Shown: positions 1 to 8,487 of the stretch, piece after piece
How positions within the stretch are numbered: position 1 is the first letter of the stretch
How the letters are laid out: each line of letters starts with the position of its first letter
Assembly (NCBI RefSeq): GCF_003323735.1
Contig: NZ_QOIM01000037.1
Location: forward strand, 301,401 to 365,400
DNA: 64,000 nucleotides
Direction of reading: 5' to 3'
DNA from: Streptomyces reniochalinae
Lineage (GTDB): Bacteria > Actinomycetota > Actinomycetes > Streptomycetales > Streptomycetaceae
The notes under the pieces: generated by a model
The model's database searches: none
What the model was told of the DNA's origin: nothing
Seen by the model: the letters and a program-made list of their open reading frames with translations, nothing else
Translations under genes and position numbers: made by a program

Positions 1-122
1 GCGTCTTCGTCCTCCAGGCGCTGGGCCTGGTGCAGTTCGCCCGGCTGCGGGGGCGTGCGGTACGGCGCGAACGCGAGCGCGTGGTGGCCAGCCGGGTGGA
101 GGCAGTGCACGTCCCCGTATGA
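1..122 (+). CDS. C-terminal fragment of an unidentified protein
   Basis: An open frame enters from the left edge (first complete codon at 3) and ends at TGA 120-122, giving 39 residues. The first half is hydrophobic (VFVLQALGLVQFA) and the rest is strongly basic, as at the cytoplasmic end of a membrane protein after its last transmembrane helix. The family cannot be named from this piece. The stop codon lies at the start of a 16-bp tandem repeat. Confidence 0.5.
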   Translation, partial: VFVLQALGLVQFARLRGRAVRRERERVVASRVEAVHVPV

Positions 123-151
123 CGCGGGTCCGGCGTGACGCGGGTCCGGTG
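120..151. repeat. 16-bp tandem repeat carrying a stop codon
   Basis: Two 16-bp units begin with TGA at 120 and at 136 and differ by one base. The first TGA is the stop of the left-edge gene, so the stop has been copied in tandem. Confidence 0.7.
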
Positions 152-224
152 TGACGGCGGCGCGGCGGAGCCCACGCGCCACGGCCCGCTCCGCCGCGAC
201 CCCGCCGGGGGGCTGTGTCCGACC

Positions 225-245
225 GTCACCCCCTGAGGGGGTGAC
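225..245. terminator. Hairpin between convergent genes
   Basis: GTCACCCCC (225-233) and GGGGGTGAC (237-245) form a perfect 9-bp stem with a 3-nt loop. It sits between the end of the left-edge gene and the end of the minus-strand DinB gene, the usual place for a bidirectional terminator. There is no T-run, which is normal in Streptomyces. Confidence 0.6.
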
Positions 246-280
246 GACTCCACAACGCCCCACCGTCACCAGTCCACGGT

Positions 281-309
281 GTCACGGCGTCACACCGTCA
301 CGGCGTCAC
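281..309. repeat. 13-bp direct repeat over the DinB gene stop
   Basis: GTCACGGCGTCAC occurs at 281-293 and again at 297-309 (period 16). The second copy contains the stop codon of the minus-strand DinB gene (TGA, 300-298). Confidence 0.6.
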
Positions 310-1131
310 CGAGAAGTGGCGCAGGATCTCGGCGGCCAGCTCCGCGTCCCCGTCGGTCTTGACGCGGTCCGCGACGGCGTCCGGCCGTACGCGGCCCGCG
401 GCCAGCCGGAAGTAGGTCTCCCAGTCCATGGCGAGGGTGGCGGCGGGGCCCAGCGAGACGCTGCCGTCGACGCTGCCCCGGCCCTCCTCGTCCACGCGCA
501 CCGTCCGCATGAACTCGACGGGGCCGCTCACGTCGAAGACGACCGCGGAGTTCAGCGGGGCTCCGGCGTCCTTGGCGACGACCTTGGGCAGCCCGGCGAG
601 CATCACGTCCCTGGCCACGTGGGCGCCGGGCGAGTCCAGGTTGCCGGGCTTGTCCAGAGCGCGGCGCAGGTCCTGCTCGTGCACCCACACGTCGAAGGCG
701 CGCAGCATCAGCTGGCGCTCCAGGGGCAGTTTGCGGGGCCCGAACGGCACGACGCTGTTGACCTCCGCCTCCGGCCCGCGCTTCTCGTTCCGCAGCTGCC
801 GCCCGCGGCGGATGAGGGTGTACTCGAACTCGCTGGTCATCTCCGGGCCCGTGTGGTGCCGCCGCACATCGACCTGGACCTCCATGTGACGGCTGGTCTC
901 GTCGACGACGTGGCGGATGTCGCGGGGCAGGGCGTGGATCGGTCGCGGGTCGCCCAGGAGTTCGCACTCGACGCCGATGATGTGGGAGACCACGTCGCGC
1001 ACCGACCAGCCCGGACAGTCGGTCCGCCCGTTCCACTCCCCTTCCACGAGCGGAGTGACCAGCTCGGATATCGCTTCCATGGACTGCGTCCACGCGTCAA
1101 CGTAGGGCTGAAGGCTTGGGTGGTCGGTCAC
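298..1131 (-). CDS. Maleylpyruvate isomerase-family mycothiol-dependent enzyme (DinB fold)
   Basis: The 277-residue product reads as the actinobacterial DinB-like family related to mycothiol-dependent maleylpyruvate isomerase. The N-terminal helix ends in the family signature WNGRTDCPGWSVRDVVSHI, and the histidine in VVSHI would be a metal ligand. Enzymes of this family use mycothiol in isomerisation, detoxification or thiol transfer; the substrate here is unknown. The start is the GTG at 1131, preceded by GAGGGG at suitable spacing. Upstream in-frame ATGs extend the frame to 1221 but add a tail unlike the family. It is divergent from the nitrilase-like gene. A second DinB-type gene lies at 34414. 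Confidence 0.8.
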   Translation of the reverse strand: MTDHPSLQPYVDAWTQSMEAISELVTPLVEGEWNGRTDCPGWSVRDVVSHIIGVECELLGDPRPIHALPRDIRHVVDETSRHMEVQVDVRRHHTGPEMTSEFEYTLIRRGRQLRNEKRGPEAEVNSVVPFGPRKLPLERQLMLRAFDVWVHEQDLRRALDKPGNLDSPGAHVARDVMLAGLPKVVAKDAGAPLNSAVVFDVSGPVEFMRTVRVDEEGRGSVDGSVSLGPAATLAMDWETYFRLAAGRVRPDAVADRVKTDGDAELAAEILRHFSVTP

Positions 1132-1342
1132 GGGACCCCTCGTCTTGCGGTTCGCTGGCTGGCTCGTTCGAGCTTGCGGCTCGTTCGGGATACGAACAAG
1201 TCCGCGCACTGGACTGGACACTGGACAGGGCAGGTGCTCGTGCTGGGTGCTCTCAAGTTACGCTGCGGACGAGAGCCCCGGCAGGGCTTTTGGGACGATG
1301 CTAGGCCCAATCGCCCCCCTCGATGGCATGGACGGTGGTACG

Positions 1343-2131
1343 GTGCGCGCTTCGATTCTGCAGATTCAGGTGGACCCGGACGAGTCGGTCGAATCCCGGA
1401 GGGAACGGGTCGCTTCCCTCGTCCGCGCCCAGGCGGGCGCCGACGTGGTGGTGCTGCCGGAACTGTGGCCCGTCGGCGCCTTCGCCCACGACCGTTTCGC
1501 CGCCGAGGCGGAGGAGGCCGACCCGGCGAAGGGCCCGACCGCGCTGGCCATGTCCGCGGCGGCACGGGACGCGGGGGTGTGGCTGCACGCGGGCTCGGTC
1601 GTGGAGAAGGGCGAGGAGGCCGGCGCCCTCTACAACACCTCCCTGGTCTTCTCCCCCTCAGGGGAACTCGCGGCGACCTACCGCAAGATCCACCGCTTCG
1701 GGTTCGACCAGGGCGAGGCGGCGCTGATGACGGCGGGGACCACGCCCGTCACCGTCGCCCACCCGCAGGCCACGCTCGGCCTGGCCACCTGCTACGACCT
1801 CCGCTTCCCCGAGCTGTTCCGCGCCCTGGTCGACGCGGGTGCCCAGGTGCTGGTCGTCCCCGCGGGCTGGCCCGCCAAGCGCGCCGACCACTGGAGCCTC
1901 TTCGCCCGCACCCGCGCCGTCGAGAACCAGTGCTTCGTGGTGGCCTGCGGCACCGCGGGCACCCACGCGGGCGTCGCCCAGGCGGGACGCAGCGCCGTCA
2001 TCGACCCGTGGGGCGAGGTACTGGCCGAGACGGACAGCACGGAGGAGACGGTGCTGACCGCCGATCTGGACCTCACCCAGGTCGAAAAGGTCCGCGAGTC
2101 CTTCCCGGTCCTCAAGGACCGGGTGCTGTAG
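1343..2131 (+). CDS. Carbon-nitrogen hydrolase (nitrilase superfamily)
   Basis: 262 residues with the complete Glu-Lys-Cys triad of the nitrilase fold: Glu40 in VVLPELWP, Lys115 in YRKIHRF and Cys150 in ATCYDLRFPE. Members of this branch (Nit2/YafV-like amidases) hydrolyse small omega-amides or deaminated thiols in the cytoplasm. GTG 1343 gives the expected family N-terminus (RASILQIQVDPDES); an in-frame ATG at 1328 would add five residues and neither has a strong ribosome site. A thioredoxin/NHL gene follows 68 bp downstream on the same strand. The exact substrate cannot be read from sequence. Confidence 0.85.
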   Translation: MRASILQIQVDPDESVESRRERVASLVRAQAGADVVVLPELWPVGAFAHDRFAAEAEEADPAKGPTALAMSAAARDAGVWLHAGSVVEKGEEAGALYNTSLVFSPSGELAATYRKIHRFGFDQGEAALMTAGTTPVTVAHPQATLGLATCYDLRFPELFRALVDAGAQVLVVPAGWPAKRADHWSLFARTRAVENQCFVVACGTAGTHAGVAQAGRSAVIDPWGEVLAETDSTEETVLTADLDLTQVEKVRESFPVLKDRVL

Positions 2132-2199
2132 CCACAGGAGCCCAGAAGCCCAGGAGCCGTGCGCTGCGCGCCCGCGCAGCGAGGTGGCACGCTGGAGGG

Positions 2200-4161
2200 A
2201 TGAACGACCCCGCCGCCACACCCGCCACCCCCGTCACACCCACCGACGCAGGCGCGTCCGCGGCCGCCGAACCCGACCCGGCGCCCGCTCCCGCCGTCCG
2301 CCGCCCCCGGGTCCGGGCGCCCGAGCTGACCGGCAAGGGCGGCTGGCTGAACACCGGCGGTGAGCAGCTGAGCCTGACCGCGCTCCGCGGGAAGATCGTG
2401 ATCGTCGATTTCTGGACGTTCTGCTGCATCAACTGCCTGCACGTGATCGACGAGCTGCGGGAGCTGGAGGAGCGGCACTCCGAGACGGTCGTCGTGGTAG
2501 GGGTGCACTCGCCGAAGTTCGTCCACGAGGCGGAGCACGCGGCCGTGGTGGACGCCGTGGAGCGGTACGGGGTGGAGCACCCGGTGCTGGACGACCCGGA
2601 GCTCGCCACGTGGAAGCAGTACGCCGTGCGGGCGTGGCCGACGCTGGTGGTGATCGACCCGGAGGGGTACGTCGTCGCGCAGCACGCCGGCGAGGGGCAC
2701 GTACACGCGATCGAACGGCTGGTGGAGCAGCTGGAGGCCGAACACGGGGCGAAGGGGACGCTGCGGCGCGGTGAGGGCCCGTACATGCCCCCCGAGCCCG
2801 TCGCGACCGACCTGCGGTTCCCCGGAAAGGTCCTGGCGCTGCCCGACGGCGGCTTCCTCGTCTCGGACACCACGCGCCACCAGCTGGTGGAGCTGGCGGC
2901 CGACGGGGAGAGCGTCGTGCGGCGGATCGGCGAGGGGGAGCGCGGGCTGAGCGACGGGGGGCCGGGGACCGCCCGGTTCAACGAGCCGCAGGGCATGGTG
3001 CTGCTGCCCGACGGCGCCGTCCTCGTGGCCGACACCGTCAATCACGCGCTGCGCCGCCTGGACGTGGCGACGGGCACCGTCGAGACCGTCGCCGGTACCG
3101 GTGAGCAGTGGTGGCAGGGAGCCCCCACCGAGGGCGCGGCCCGCGAGATCGCGCTCTCCTCCCCCTGGGACGTGGCCTACTTCGCCGGCCGCGTGTGGAT
3201 CGCCATGGCCGGGGTGCACCAGCTGTGGACGTACGACCCGGTCAGCGGCGTTGTGGGCGTCGCGGCGGGGACGACGAACGAGGGGCTGGTGGACGGGCCG
3301 GCGGACGAGGCGTGGTTCGCCCAGCCGTCCGGGCTGGCCGTCTCCCCCGACGGGACGCGGCTGTGGGTCGCCGACTCCGAGACCAGCGCGCTGCGGTGGG
3401 TGGAGGCGGACGGTGACGGCGGCACCTTCGCCGTCCGTACCGCCGTCGGCACCGGCCTCTTCGACTTCGGTCACCGCGACGGCCCCGCGGGCCAGGCCCT
3501 GCTCCAGCACCCGCTGGGCGTCACCGCGCTGCCTGGCGGCACCTTTCGGGACGGAGTCCCAGGGGGAGGGTCGGTCGCGGTCTGCGACACCTACAACCAC
3601 GCGCTGCGCCGCTACGATCCGGCCACCGGCGAGGTCAGCACGCTGGCGACCGATCTGCGCGAGCCCTCTGGCGCCGTGCCGGTGAACGGGGGCGAGATCG
3701 TGGTCGTCGAGTCGGCCCGGCACCGGCTGACGCGGCTGCGGCTGCCCGAGGACACCGCACGGGTCGAGGGCGTGGCGCACCAAACGCAGCGCGCCGCCAC
3801 CGAGGTGGCGGCAGGCGTGCTGAGCCTCGACGTCGTCTTCCAGGCACCGCCAGGGCAGAAGCTCGACACCAGGTACGGCCCCTCGACCCGGCTGCTGGTG
3901 AGCGCCACCCCGCCCGAACTCCTCGCGGAGGGCGAGGGAGCCGGCACCGACCTGCGGCGGGACGTGCGGCTGGCCGGCGCCGAGGGCTCGGAAGGGGTGC
4001 TGCACGTCTCGGCGATGGCCGCCTCCTGCGACGAGGAGGGGGAGTACCCGGCCTGCCACGTGCACCAGCAGGACTGGGGTGTGCCGGTCCGCCTCACCGC
4101 GGGCGGCGCCGACCGGCTGCCGCTGGTGCTGGCCGGCCTGGACGCGGGCGACGAGGGCTGA
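2200..4161 (+). CDS. Thioredoxin-NHL repeat protein (NHLRC2-like)
   Basis: 653 residues. After a Pro/Ala-rich N-terminus of about 40 residues comes a TlpA/AhpC-like thioredoxin domain (about 45-185) with the redox motif C76-I-N-C79 inside WTFCCINCLHV. Several NHL-type beta-propeller blades follow (GMVLLPDG..LVADTVNHALRR; GLAVSPDG..WVADSETSALR; CDTYNHALRRYD). The C-terminal 120 residues look like a small beta domain. No signal peptide is visible, so it is probably cytoplasmic. Upstream GGAGGG touches the ATG directly, while CACGCT lies six bases upstream, the spacing of a leaderless promoter. This domain order matches the NHLRC2 family, whose substrate is unknown. Confidence 0.85.
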   Translation: MNDPAATPATPVTPTDAGASAAAEPDPAPAPAVRRPRVRAPELTGKGGWLNTGGEQLSLTALRGKIVIVDFWTFCCINCLHVIDELRELEERHSETVVVVGVHSPKFVHEAEHAAVVDAVERYGVEHPVLDDPELATWKQYAVRAWPTLVVIDPEGYVVAQHAGEGHVHAIERLVEQLEAEHGAKGTLRRGEGPYMPPEPVATDLRFPGKVLALPDGGFLVSDTTRHQLVELAADGESVVRRIGEGERGLSDGGPGTARFNEPQGMVLLPDGAVLVADTVNHALRRLDVATGTVETVAGTGEQWWQGAPTEGAAREIALSSPWDVAYFAGRVWIAMAGVHQLWTYDPVSGVVGVAAGTTNEGLVDGPADEAWFAQPSGLAVSPDGTRLWVADSETSALRWVEADGDGGTFAVRTAVGTGLFDFGHRDGPAGQALLQHPLGVTALPGGTFRDGVPGGGSVAVCDTYNHALRRYDPATGEVSTLATDLREPSGAVPVNGGEIVVVESARHRLTRLRLPEDTARVEGVAHQTQRAATEVAAGVLSLDVVFQAPPGQKLDTRYGPSTRLLVSATPPELLAEGEGAGTDLRRDVRLAGAEGSEGVLHVSAMAASCDEEGEYPACHVHQQDWGVPVRLTAGGADRLPLVLAGLDAGDEG

Positions 4162-4168
4162 GCCACGG

Positions 4169-4191
4169 GAGGGGCCCCGTGAGGGCCCCTC
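4169..4191. terminator. Hairpin between convergent genes
   Basis: GAGGGGCCC (4169-4177) pairs perfectly with GGGCCCCTC (4183-4191) around a 5-nt loop, just after the NHL gene stop and before the end of the convergent small membrane gene. Confidence 0.65.
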
Positions 4192-4203
4192 AGGGCCCGG
4201 TCG

Positions 4204-4431
4204 TCATTCCCAGTGGTGCTTGTTGACTTCCTCGATCACCGGCGCCCCGGGGGACGGCGGTTCGACGCGGCGCCGCTTGAGGATGCTGATGTAGGTGCAC
4301 AGTCCGATGACTCCGACGATCAGCAGGACGACGCCCATCAGCTGGACGTTGACGCCGCTGACGTCGAGGTCGACGGCCAGGGCCAGAATCGCCCCCACCG
4401 CCATCATGCCGATGCAGACGACGATGCCCAT
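4204..4431 (-). CDS. Small two-helix membrane protein (DUF6458-like)
   Basis: 75 residues with two predicted transmembrane helices (about 3-22 and 28-50), joined by a short loop containing DLDVSGVNVQ, then a basic cytoplasmic tail (KRRRVEPP). The pattern MGI-V--I---AVGAILALAVD-DV followed by a G-V-L-VGVIGL helix matches the widespread actinobacterial DUF6458 family. No function is known. It is a single gene converging on the NHL gene. Confidence 0.7.
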   Translation of the reverse strand: MGIVVCIGMMAVGAILALAVDLDVSGVNVQLMGVVLLIVGVIGLCTYISILKRRRVEPPSPGAPVIEEVNKHHWE

Positions 4432-4581
4432 GAGTGATGCCTCCCAGCTCGGTCGGGCCGCGCTTTCCGTGCTTCTGCGCGTTCCGCCGCCGAGTACCCG
4501 GCGTCGAGGGGAGCAATCAGCCTTCCGGGACCGGCACTTCGCGTGCGGGCGCCGGGCGGTGCGGACGCCGGGTCGCGGCCG

Positions 4582-5877
4582 TCACTCGGCCAGGAACGCC
4601 GTCAGGCAGTTGGCCAGCAGGTAGGGGTCCTGTGTGCCGCACAGTTCGCGGGCGGAGTGCATGGACAAGATGGCGACGCCGATGTCGACGGTGGTGATGC
4701 CGTGCCGGGCGGCGGTGATGGGCCCGATGGTGGTGCCGCAGGGCATGTCGTTGTGGGAGACGAAGCTCTGCCAGGGCACCGAGGCCCGCTCGCAGGCGGC
4801 GGCGAACAGGGCGCGGCCGCTGCCGTCTGTGGAGTAGCGCTGGTTGACGTTGACCTTGAGGATCGGGCCGCCGTTGGGCATGGGATGGTGGCCGGGCTCG
4901 TGGCGCTCGGCGTAGTTGGGGTGCACGGCGTGCCCGGTGTCGGAGGACAGGCACACGGTGCCGGCCCAGGCGCGGGCCCGGTCCTCGTAGGCGCCGCCGC
5001 GGGCGAAGACGGAGCGTTCCAGCACCGAGCCGAGCAGGGGCCCTTGGGCGCCGGTGTCGGACTGGCTGCCGTTCTCCTCGTGGTCGAAGGCGGCCAGGAC
5101 CGGAATGGTGGTGGGCTGGGGTCCTTCGCCCGCGGCGGCGGCGGTGAGCGCGGCGACGCCGGCGTGCACGGACAGCAGGTTGTCCATCCGGGGGCCCGCG
5201 GCCAGTTCTTCCTCGCGGCCCAGGTAGGCGGGGGGTTCGACGCTGTGGGCCATCAGGTCCCAGCCGGCGACGGCGTCCGCGTCGAGGCCGCTCTCCTGGG
5301 CGACGAAGCGCACCAGGTCGCCCTCGCGGGCCTTCCCCAGGCCCCAGACCGGGGTCATGTGGCGCTGGCGTTCCAGCTTGAGGCCCTCGTTGACCTGGCG
5401 GTCGAGGTGGATGGCCAGCTGCGGTACGCGCAGCAGAGGGCGGTCGAGGTTCACCAGGTGGCTGGTGCCGTCGCGCAGGGTGACCCGGCCGCTGAGGCCC
5501 AGGTCGCGGTCGAGCCAGGTGTTGAGGAGGGCGCCGCCGTAGACCTCGACGGCGATCTGGCGCCAGCCGGCCGCCCCGGTGTCGGGGACGGGCTTGACCC
5601 GCAGGTTGGGCGAGTCGGTGTGAGCGCCGACGATGCGGAACGGGGTGGCGGGCGTCGCCCCCTCGGGCACGTACCAGGCGATCAGCGCGCCGCCGCGCAG
5701 CACGTACTTTCCGCCGGTGCTCGCGTCCCACGCCTCGGTCTCCCGTACCTGCCGGAAGCCTGCCTTCTCCAGTTCGGCGGCCGCGTTGGCCACCGCGTGG
5801 TAGGGCGAGGGGCTCGCGGCGAGGAAGGACAGCAGACCGTCGGTGTGGGAACGGTCGAACGGCGTGGCATCGCTCAT
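4582..5877 (-). CDS. apeB: M18 family aminopeptidase
   Basis: 431 residues, the normal length for bacterial M18 aminopeptidases, which are di-zinc enzymes removing N-terminal residues from peptides in the cytoplasm. Visible family motifs are VGAHTDSPNLR (metal ligand His86), the acidic AFDHEENGSQSDTGA, LSSDTGHAVHPNY and the C-terminal NDMPCGTTIGP. It starts at ATG 5877 and sits 89 bp downstream of the acyl-CoA dehydrogenase on the same strand, separated by a strong hairpin, so it is probably transcribed separately. It probably works in general peptide turnover. Confidence 0.9.
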   Translation of the reverse strand: MSDATPFDRSHTDGLLSFLAASPSPYHAVANAAAELEKAGFRQVRETEAWDASTGGKYVLRGGALIAWYVPEGATPATPFRIVGAHTDSPNLRVKPVPDTGAAGWRQIAVEVYGGALLNTWLDRDLGLSGRVTLRDGTSHLVNLDRPLLRVPQLAIHLDRQVNEGLKLERQRHMTPVWGLGKAREGDLVRFVAQESGLDADAVAGWDLMAHSVEPPAYLGREEELAAGPRMDNLLSVHAGVAALTAAAAGEGPQPTTIPVLAAFDHEENGSQSDTGAQGPLLGSVLERSVFARGGAYEDRARAWAGTVCLSSDTGHAVHPNYAERHEPGHHPMPNGGPILKVNVNQRYSTDGSGRALFAAACERASVPWQSFVSHNDMPCGTTIGPITAARHGITTVDIGVAILSMHSARELCGTQDPYLLANCLTAFLAE

Positions 5878-5911
5878 GCCCCCACCTTACGTGCGGCTTT
5901 CACGATGCGGA

Positions 5912-5943
5912 CGCCCCGCTCCCGTGGGGGTGGGAGCGGGGCG
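5912..5943 (-). terminator. Terminator after the acyl-CoA dehydrogenase gene
   Basis: CGCCCCGCTCCC (5912-5923) and GGGAGCGGGGCG (5932-5943) form a perfect 12-bp stem with an 8-nt loop between the acyl-CoA dehydrogenase stop and the aminopeptidase start. Confidence 0.7.
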
Positions 5944-5966
5944 CGCGGCCCCTGCGGCCGGACGGC

Positions 5967-7808
5967 TCAGAAGGCGTTCTCGTCCAGTTCCATGACCGAC
6001 AGGTCCACCGCGTCGGCCAGCTCGCGCTGGACGGCGATCTGCGGCAGCACGTTCGCCGCGAAGAACTTCGCCGCGGCGATCTTGCCCTGGTAGAAGGGCA
6101 CGTCCTTGGAGGGCAGGGCCTTGGCGGAGGCGCCGGACAGCTTCGAGGCGGCGACGGCCGCGCCGCGCAGCAGCAGGTAGCCGACGACGACGTCACCGGC
6201 GGCCAGCAGGAAGCGGGTGGTGTTCAGGCCGACCTTGTAGATCGACTTGACGTCCTTCTCGGTGGCGGCCAGGTCGGTCAGCATGGTGCCGACGATGGCC
6301 TCCAGCTCGCCGGCGGCCTTGGTGAGCTGGTCGCGGGCCGTGGCCAGCTCCTCGCCGCCCTCGGCCTCGGCGAGGAACTTCTTGATCTCCTCGGAGAGCG
6401 CGGTGAGCGCCTGGCCCTGGTCGCGGACGACCTTGCGGAAGAAGAAGTCCTGGCCCTGGATCGCGGTGGTGCCCTCGTAGAGTGTGTCGATCTTGGCGTC
6501 CCGGATGTACTGCTCGATCGGGTACTCCTGGAGGTACCCGGAGCCGCCGAGCGTCTGGAGGGACTGCGCGAGCTGCTCGTAGGACTTCTCCGAGCCGTAG
6601 CCCTTGACGATGGGCAGCAGCAGGTCGTTGAGGCGGTGCGCGGCGGAGGCGTCCTCGCCGGCGGCCTCCTTGACGATGATCTCGTCCTGCACGGTGGCGG
6701 TGTAGAGGACGAGGGCGCGCATGCCCTCCGCGTACGCCTTCTGCGTCAGCAGGGAGCGACGCACGTCCGGGTGGTGGGTGATGGTGACCCGCGGCGCGGT
6801 CTTGTCGGTGAACTGCGCCAGGTCGGCGCCCTGGACGCGCTCCCTGGCGTATTCCAGCGCGTTGAGGTAGCCGGTGGACAAGGTGGCGATCGCCTTGGTG
6901 CCGACCATCATCCGCGCGAACTCGATGATCTTGAACATCTGGCGGATGCCGTCGTGCTTCTCGCCCAGCAGCCAGCCCTTGGCCGGGGTGTTGGCACCGA
7001 AGGTCATCTCGCAGGTGTTGGAGACCTTCAGGCCCATCTTGTGCTCGACGTTGGTGGCGTGGACGCCGTTGCGCTCGCCCAGCTCGCCGGTCTCCCAGTC
7101 GAAGTCGTACTTGGGGACGATGAACAGCGACAGGCCCTTGGTGCCGGGGCCGTGGCCCTCGGGGCGGGCGAGGACGAAGTGCACGATGTTCTCGGACATG
7201 TCGTGCTCACCCGAGGTGATGAAGCGCTTCACGCCCTCGATGTGCCAGGTGCCGTCGTCCTGCTGGACGGCCTTGGTGCGGCCCGCGCCCACGTCCGAGC
7301 CGGCGTCCGGCTCGGTGAGCACCATGGTGGAGCCCCACTGCTTCTCGGCCATCAGCGCGGCGATCTTGTGCTGCTCCTCGGTGCCCTCCTCGTGGAGCAC
7401 GCCGGCGAACGCCGGGCCCGAGGCGTACATCCACACGGCCGGGTTGGCGCCCAGGACGGTCTCGGCGAAGCCCCACAGCAGGGAGCGCGGCGCGGTGGTG
7501 CCGCCGATCTCCTCGGGGATGCCCAGGCGCCACCACTCGGCGTCCATGTAGGCCTGGTAGCTCTTCTTGAATGCGGCCGGGACCGGCGCGGTGTTGGTCT
7601 CCGGGTCGAAGACGGGCGGGGTGCGGTCGCCCTCCTCGTAGGACGCGGCCAGCTCGTTCTCGGCGAGGCGGGCGATCTCGGCGAGGACGCTCTTGGCGGT
7701 CTCGACGTCCATCTCCGCGAACGGTCCGGTGCCGTACACCGCATCGCGCCCGAGCACCTCGAAGAGGTTGAACTCGATGTCGCGGAGATTCGACTTGTAA
7801 TGCCCCAT
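5967..7808 (-). CDS. Acyl-CoA dehydrogenase (large FadE type)
   Basis: 613 residues, longer than a 380-residue short-chain enzyme because it has the N-terminal and C-terminal extensions of the large FadE class. It oxidises acyl-CoA to trans-2-enoyl-CoA with FAD and passes electrons to electron-transferring flavoprotein. Visible are the flavin/substrate loop (VLTEPDAGSDVG), VKRFITSG, LQTLGGSGYLQEYP and the catalytic glutamate in LYEGTTAIQGQD. ATG 7808 has GGAG upstream. The promoter region holds two palindromes (7836-7847, 7864-7875) that look like repressor sites; the first recurs in front of the EtfD-like oxidoreductase near 62.6 kb, its probable electron-transfer partner. Confidence 0.92.
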   Translation of the reverse strand: MGHYKSNLRDIEFNLFEVLGRDAVYGTGPFAEMDVETAKSVLAEIARLAENELAASYEEGDRTPPVFDPETNTAPVPAAFKKSYQAYMDAEWWRLGIPEEIGGTTAPRSLLWGFAETVLGANPAVWMYASGPAFAGVLHEEGTEEQHKIAALMAEKQWGSTMVLTEPDAGSDVGAGRTKAVQQDDGTWHIEGVKRFITSGEHDMSENIVHFVLARPEGHGPGTKGLSLFIVPKYDFDWETGELGERNGVHATNVEHKMGLKVSNTCEMTFGANTPAKGWLLGEKHDGIRQMFKIIEFARMMVGTKAIATLSTGYLNALEYARERVQGADLAQFTDKTAPRVTITHHPDVRRSLLTQKAYAEGMRALVLYTATVQDEIIVKEAAGEDASAAHRLNDLLLPIVKGYGSEKSYEQLAQSLQTLGGSGYLQEYPIEQYIRDAKIDTLYEGTTAIQGQDFFFRKVVRDQGQALTALSEEIKKFLAEAEGGEELATARDQLTKAAGELEAIVGTMLTDLAATEKDVKSIYKVGLNTTRFLLAAGDVVVGYLLLRGAAVAASKLSGASAKALPSKDVPFYQGKIAAAKFFAANVLPQIAVQRELADAVDLSVMELDENAF

Positions 7809-7835
7809 GGCGACGGCTCCGTAGTGACTCGCTCG

Positions 7836-7875
7836 TACTTATCAGTAGCTCCCTAGATGATGCTACCCGTCGGTA
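7836..7875. promoter_or_regulatory. Paired palindromic operator of the acyl-CoA dehydrogenase gene
   Basis: TACT-TATC-AGTA (7836-7847) and TACC-CGTC-GGTA (7864-7875) share the form TACY-N4-RGTA with centres 28 bp apart. They lie in the gap between the minus-strand acyl-CoA dehydrogenase (start 7808) and the plus-strand SseB-like gene (start 7925). Such palindromes are typical of TetR-family repressors; the regulator is not in the window. Confidence 0.5.
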
Positions 7876-7912
7876 ATAAGAAGCAACCCCTCGCCACCCA
7901 TCTGTGACTGGA

Positions 7913-7918
7913 TACTCT
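7913..7918 (+). promoter_or_regulatory. Leaderless -10 box of the SseB-like gene
   Basis: TACTCT lies exactly six bases before ATG 7925 and no Shine-Dalgarno sequence is present, so the transcript probably starts at the ATG. Confidence 0.45.
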
Positions 7919-7924
7919 TTCGGT

Positions 7925-8464
7925 ATGTACGGCTACGACCAGACCGGCGCCCCGCCCGGGCAAGGGCACGGCGGCCATGGCGGGCACAGCGGGCACGGAT
8001 ACCAGCAGGCCCCGCCCCCGCCCCCCTACGGCGCACAGCAGGGGGCGCCTCCGCCGTACGGCCAGCCGGGGCCCCAGCAACAGCAGCCGTTCTACCCCGA
8101 GCCCTCCCCGCCCTCCCTCCAGGAGGCGGTCCGCGGCTTCACCACCGGGTCGATGAGCGCGGAGGACTTCCAGGGCGTCTTCTCCTCCTCCAAGGTGTAC
8201 TGCCCGCGCGGCGACACCCCCGGCTTCCTCGCCCTGCACAACACCCAGCAGCCCGTCATCCCGATGTTCACCACCCTCAAGGAGCTGCGCGCCTACGCGG
8301 GCAAGGAGTCGAAGTACTTCGTCATCACCGGCGCCGAGGTCCTCGACCTGCTGCCGTCGGGGTACGGCTTCGTGCTCGACATGGAGGGCGAGCACCGCGT
8401 GGTCTTCGACGCCAAGGCGGTGGAGGAGATGGTGGACTTCGCGATGCGGCGCATGTACGGCTAG
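7925..8464 (+). CDS. SseB-family protein
   Basis: 179 residues. The first 65 are a Gly/Pro/Gln/His-rich disordered region (PPGQGHGGHGGHSG, YGAQQGAPPPYG). The rest is an SseB N-terminal-type domain: VYCPRGDTPGFLALHNTQQPVIPMF, KYFVITGAEVLDLLPSGYGFVLDM, EHRVVFDAKAVEEMV. The domain is common in actinomycetes and its role is unclear. ATG 7925 fits a leaderless promoter; the upstream in-frame GTG 7904 precedes the -10 box and is unlikely. The gene is divergent from the acyl-CoA dehydrogenase. Confidence 0.75.
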   Translation: MYGYDQTGAPPGQGHGGHGGHSGHGYQQAPPPPPYGAQQGAPPPYGQPGPQQQQPFYPEPSPPSLQEAVRGFTTGSMSAEDFQGVFSSSKVYCPRGDTPGFLALHNTQQPVIPMFTTLKELRAYAGKESKYFVITGAEVLDLLPSGYGFVLDMEGEHRVVFDAKAVEEMVDFAMRRMYG

Positions 8465-8487
8465 CGAGCCCGCGCACCGGCCCCGGG

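Noticed and set aside
151..2199. In-frame extension of the thioredoxin/NHL gene to a 1336-residue ORF
   Set aside because: It runs through the antisense of the DinB gene and a different frame of the nitrilase gene, with no homology; ATG 2200 starts the real protein.
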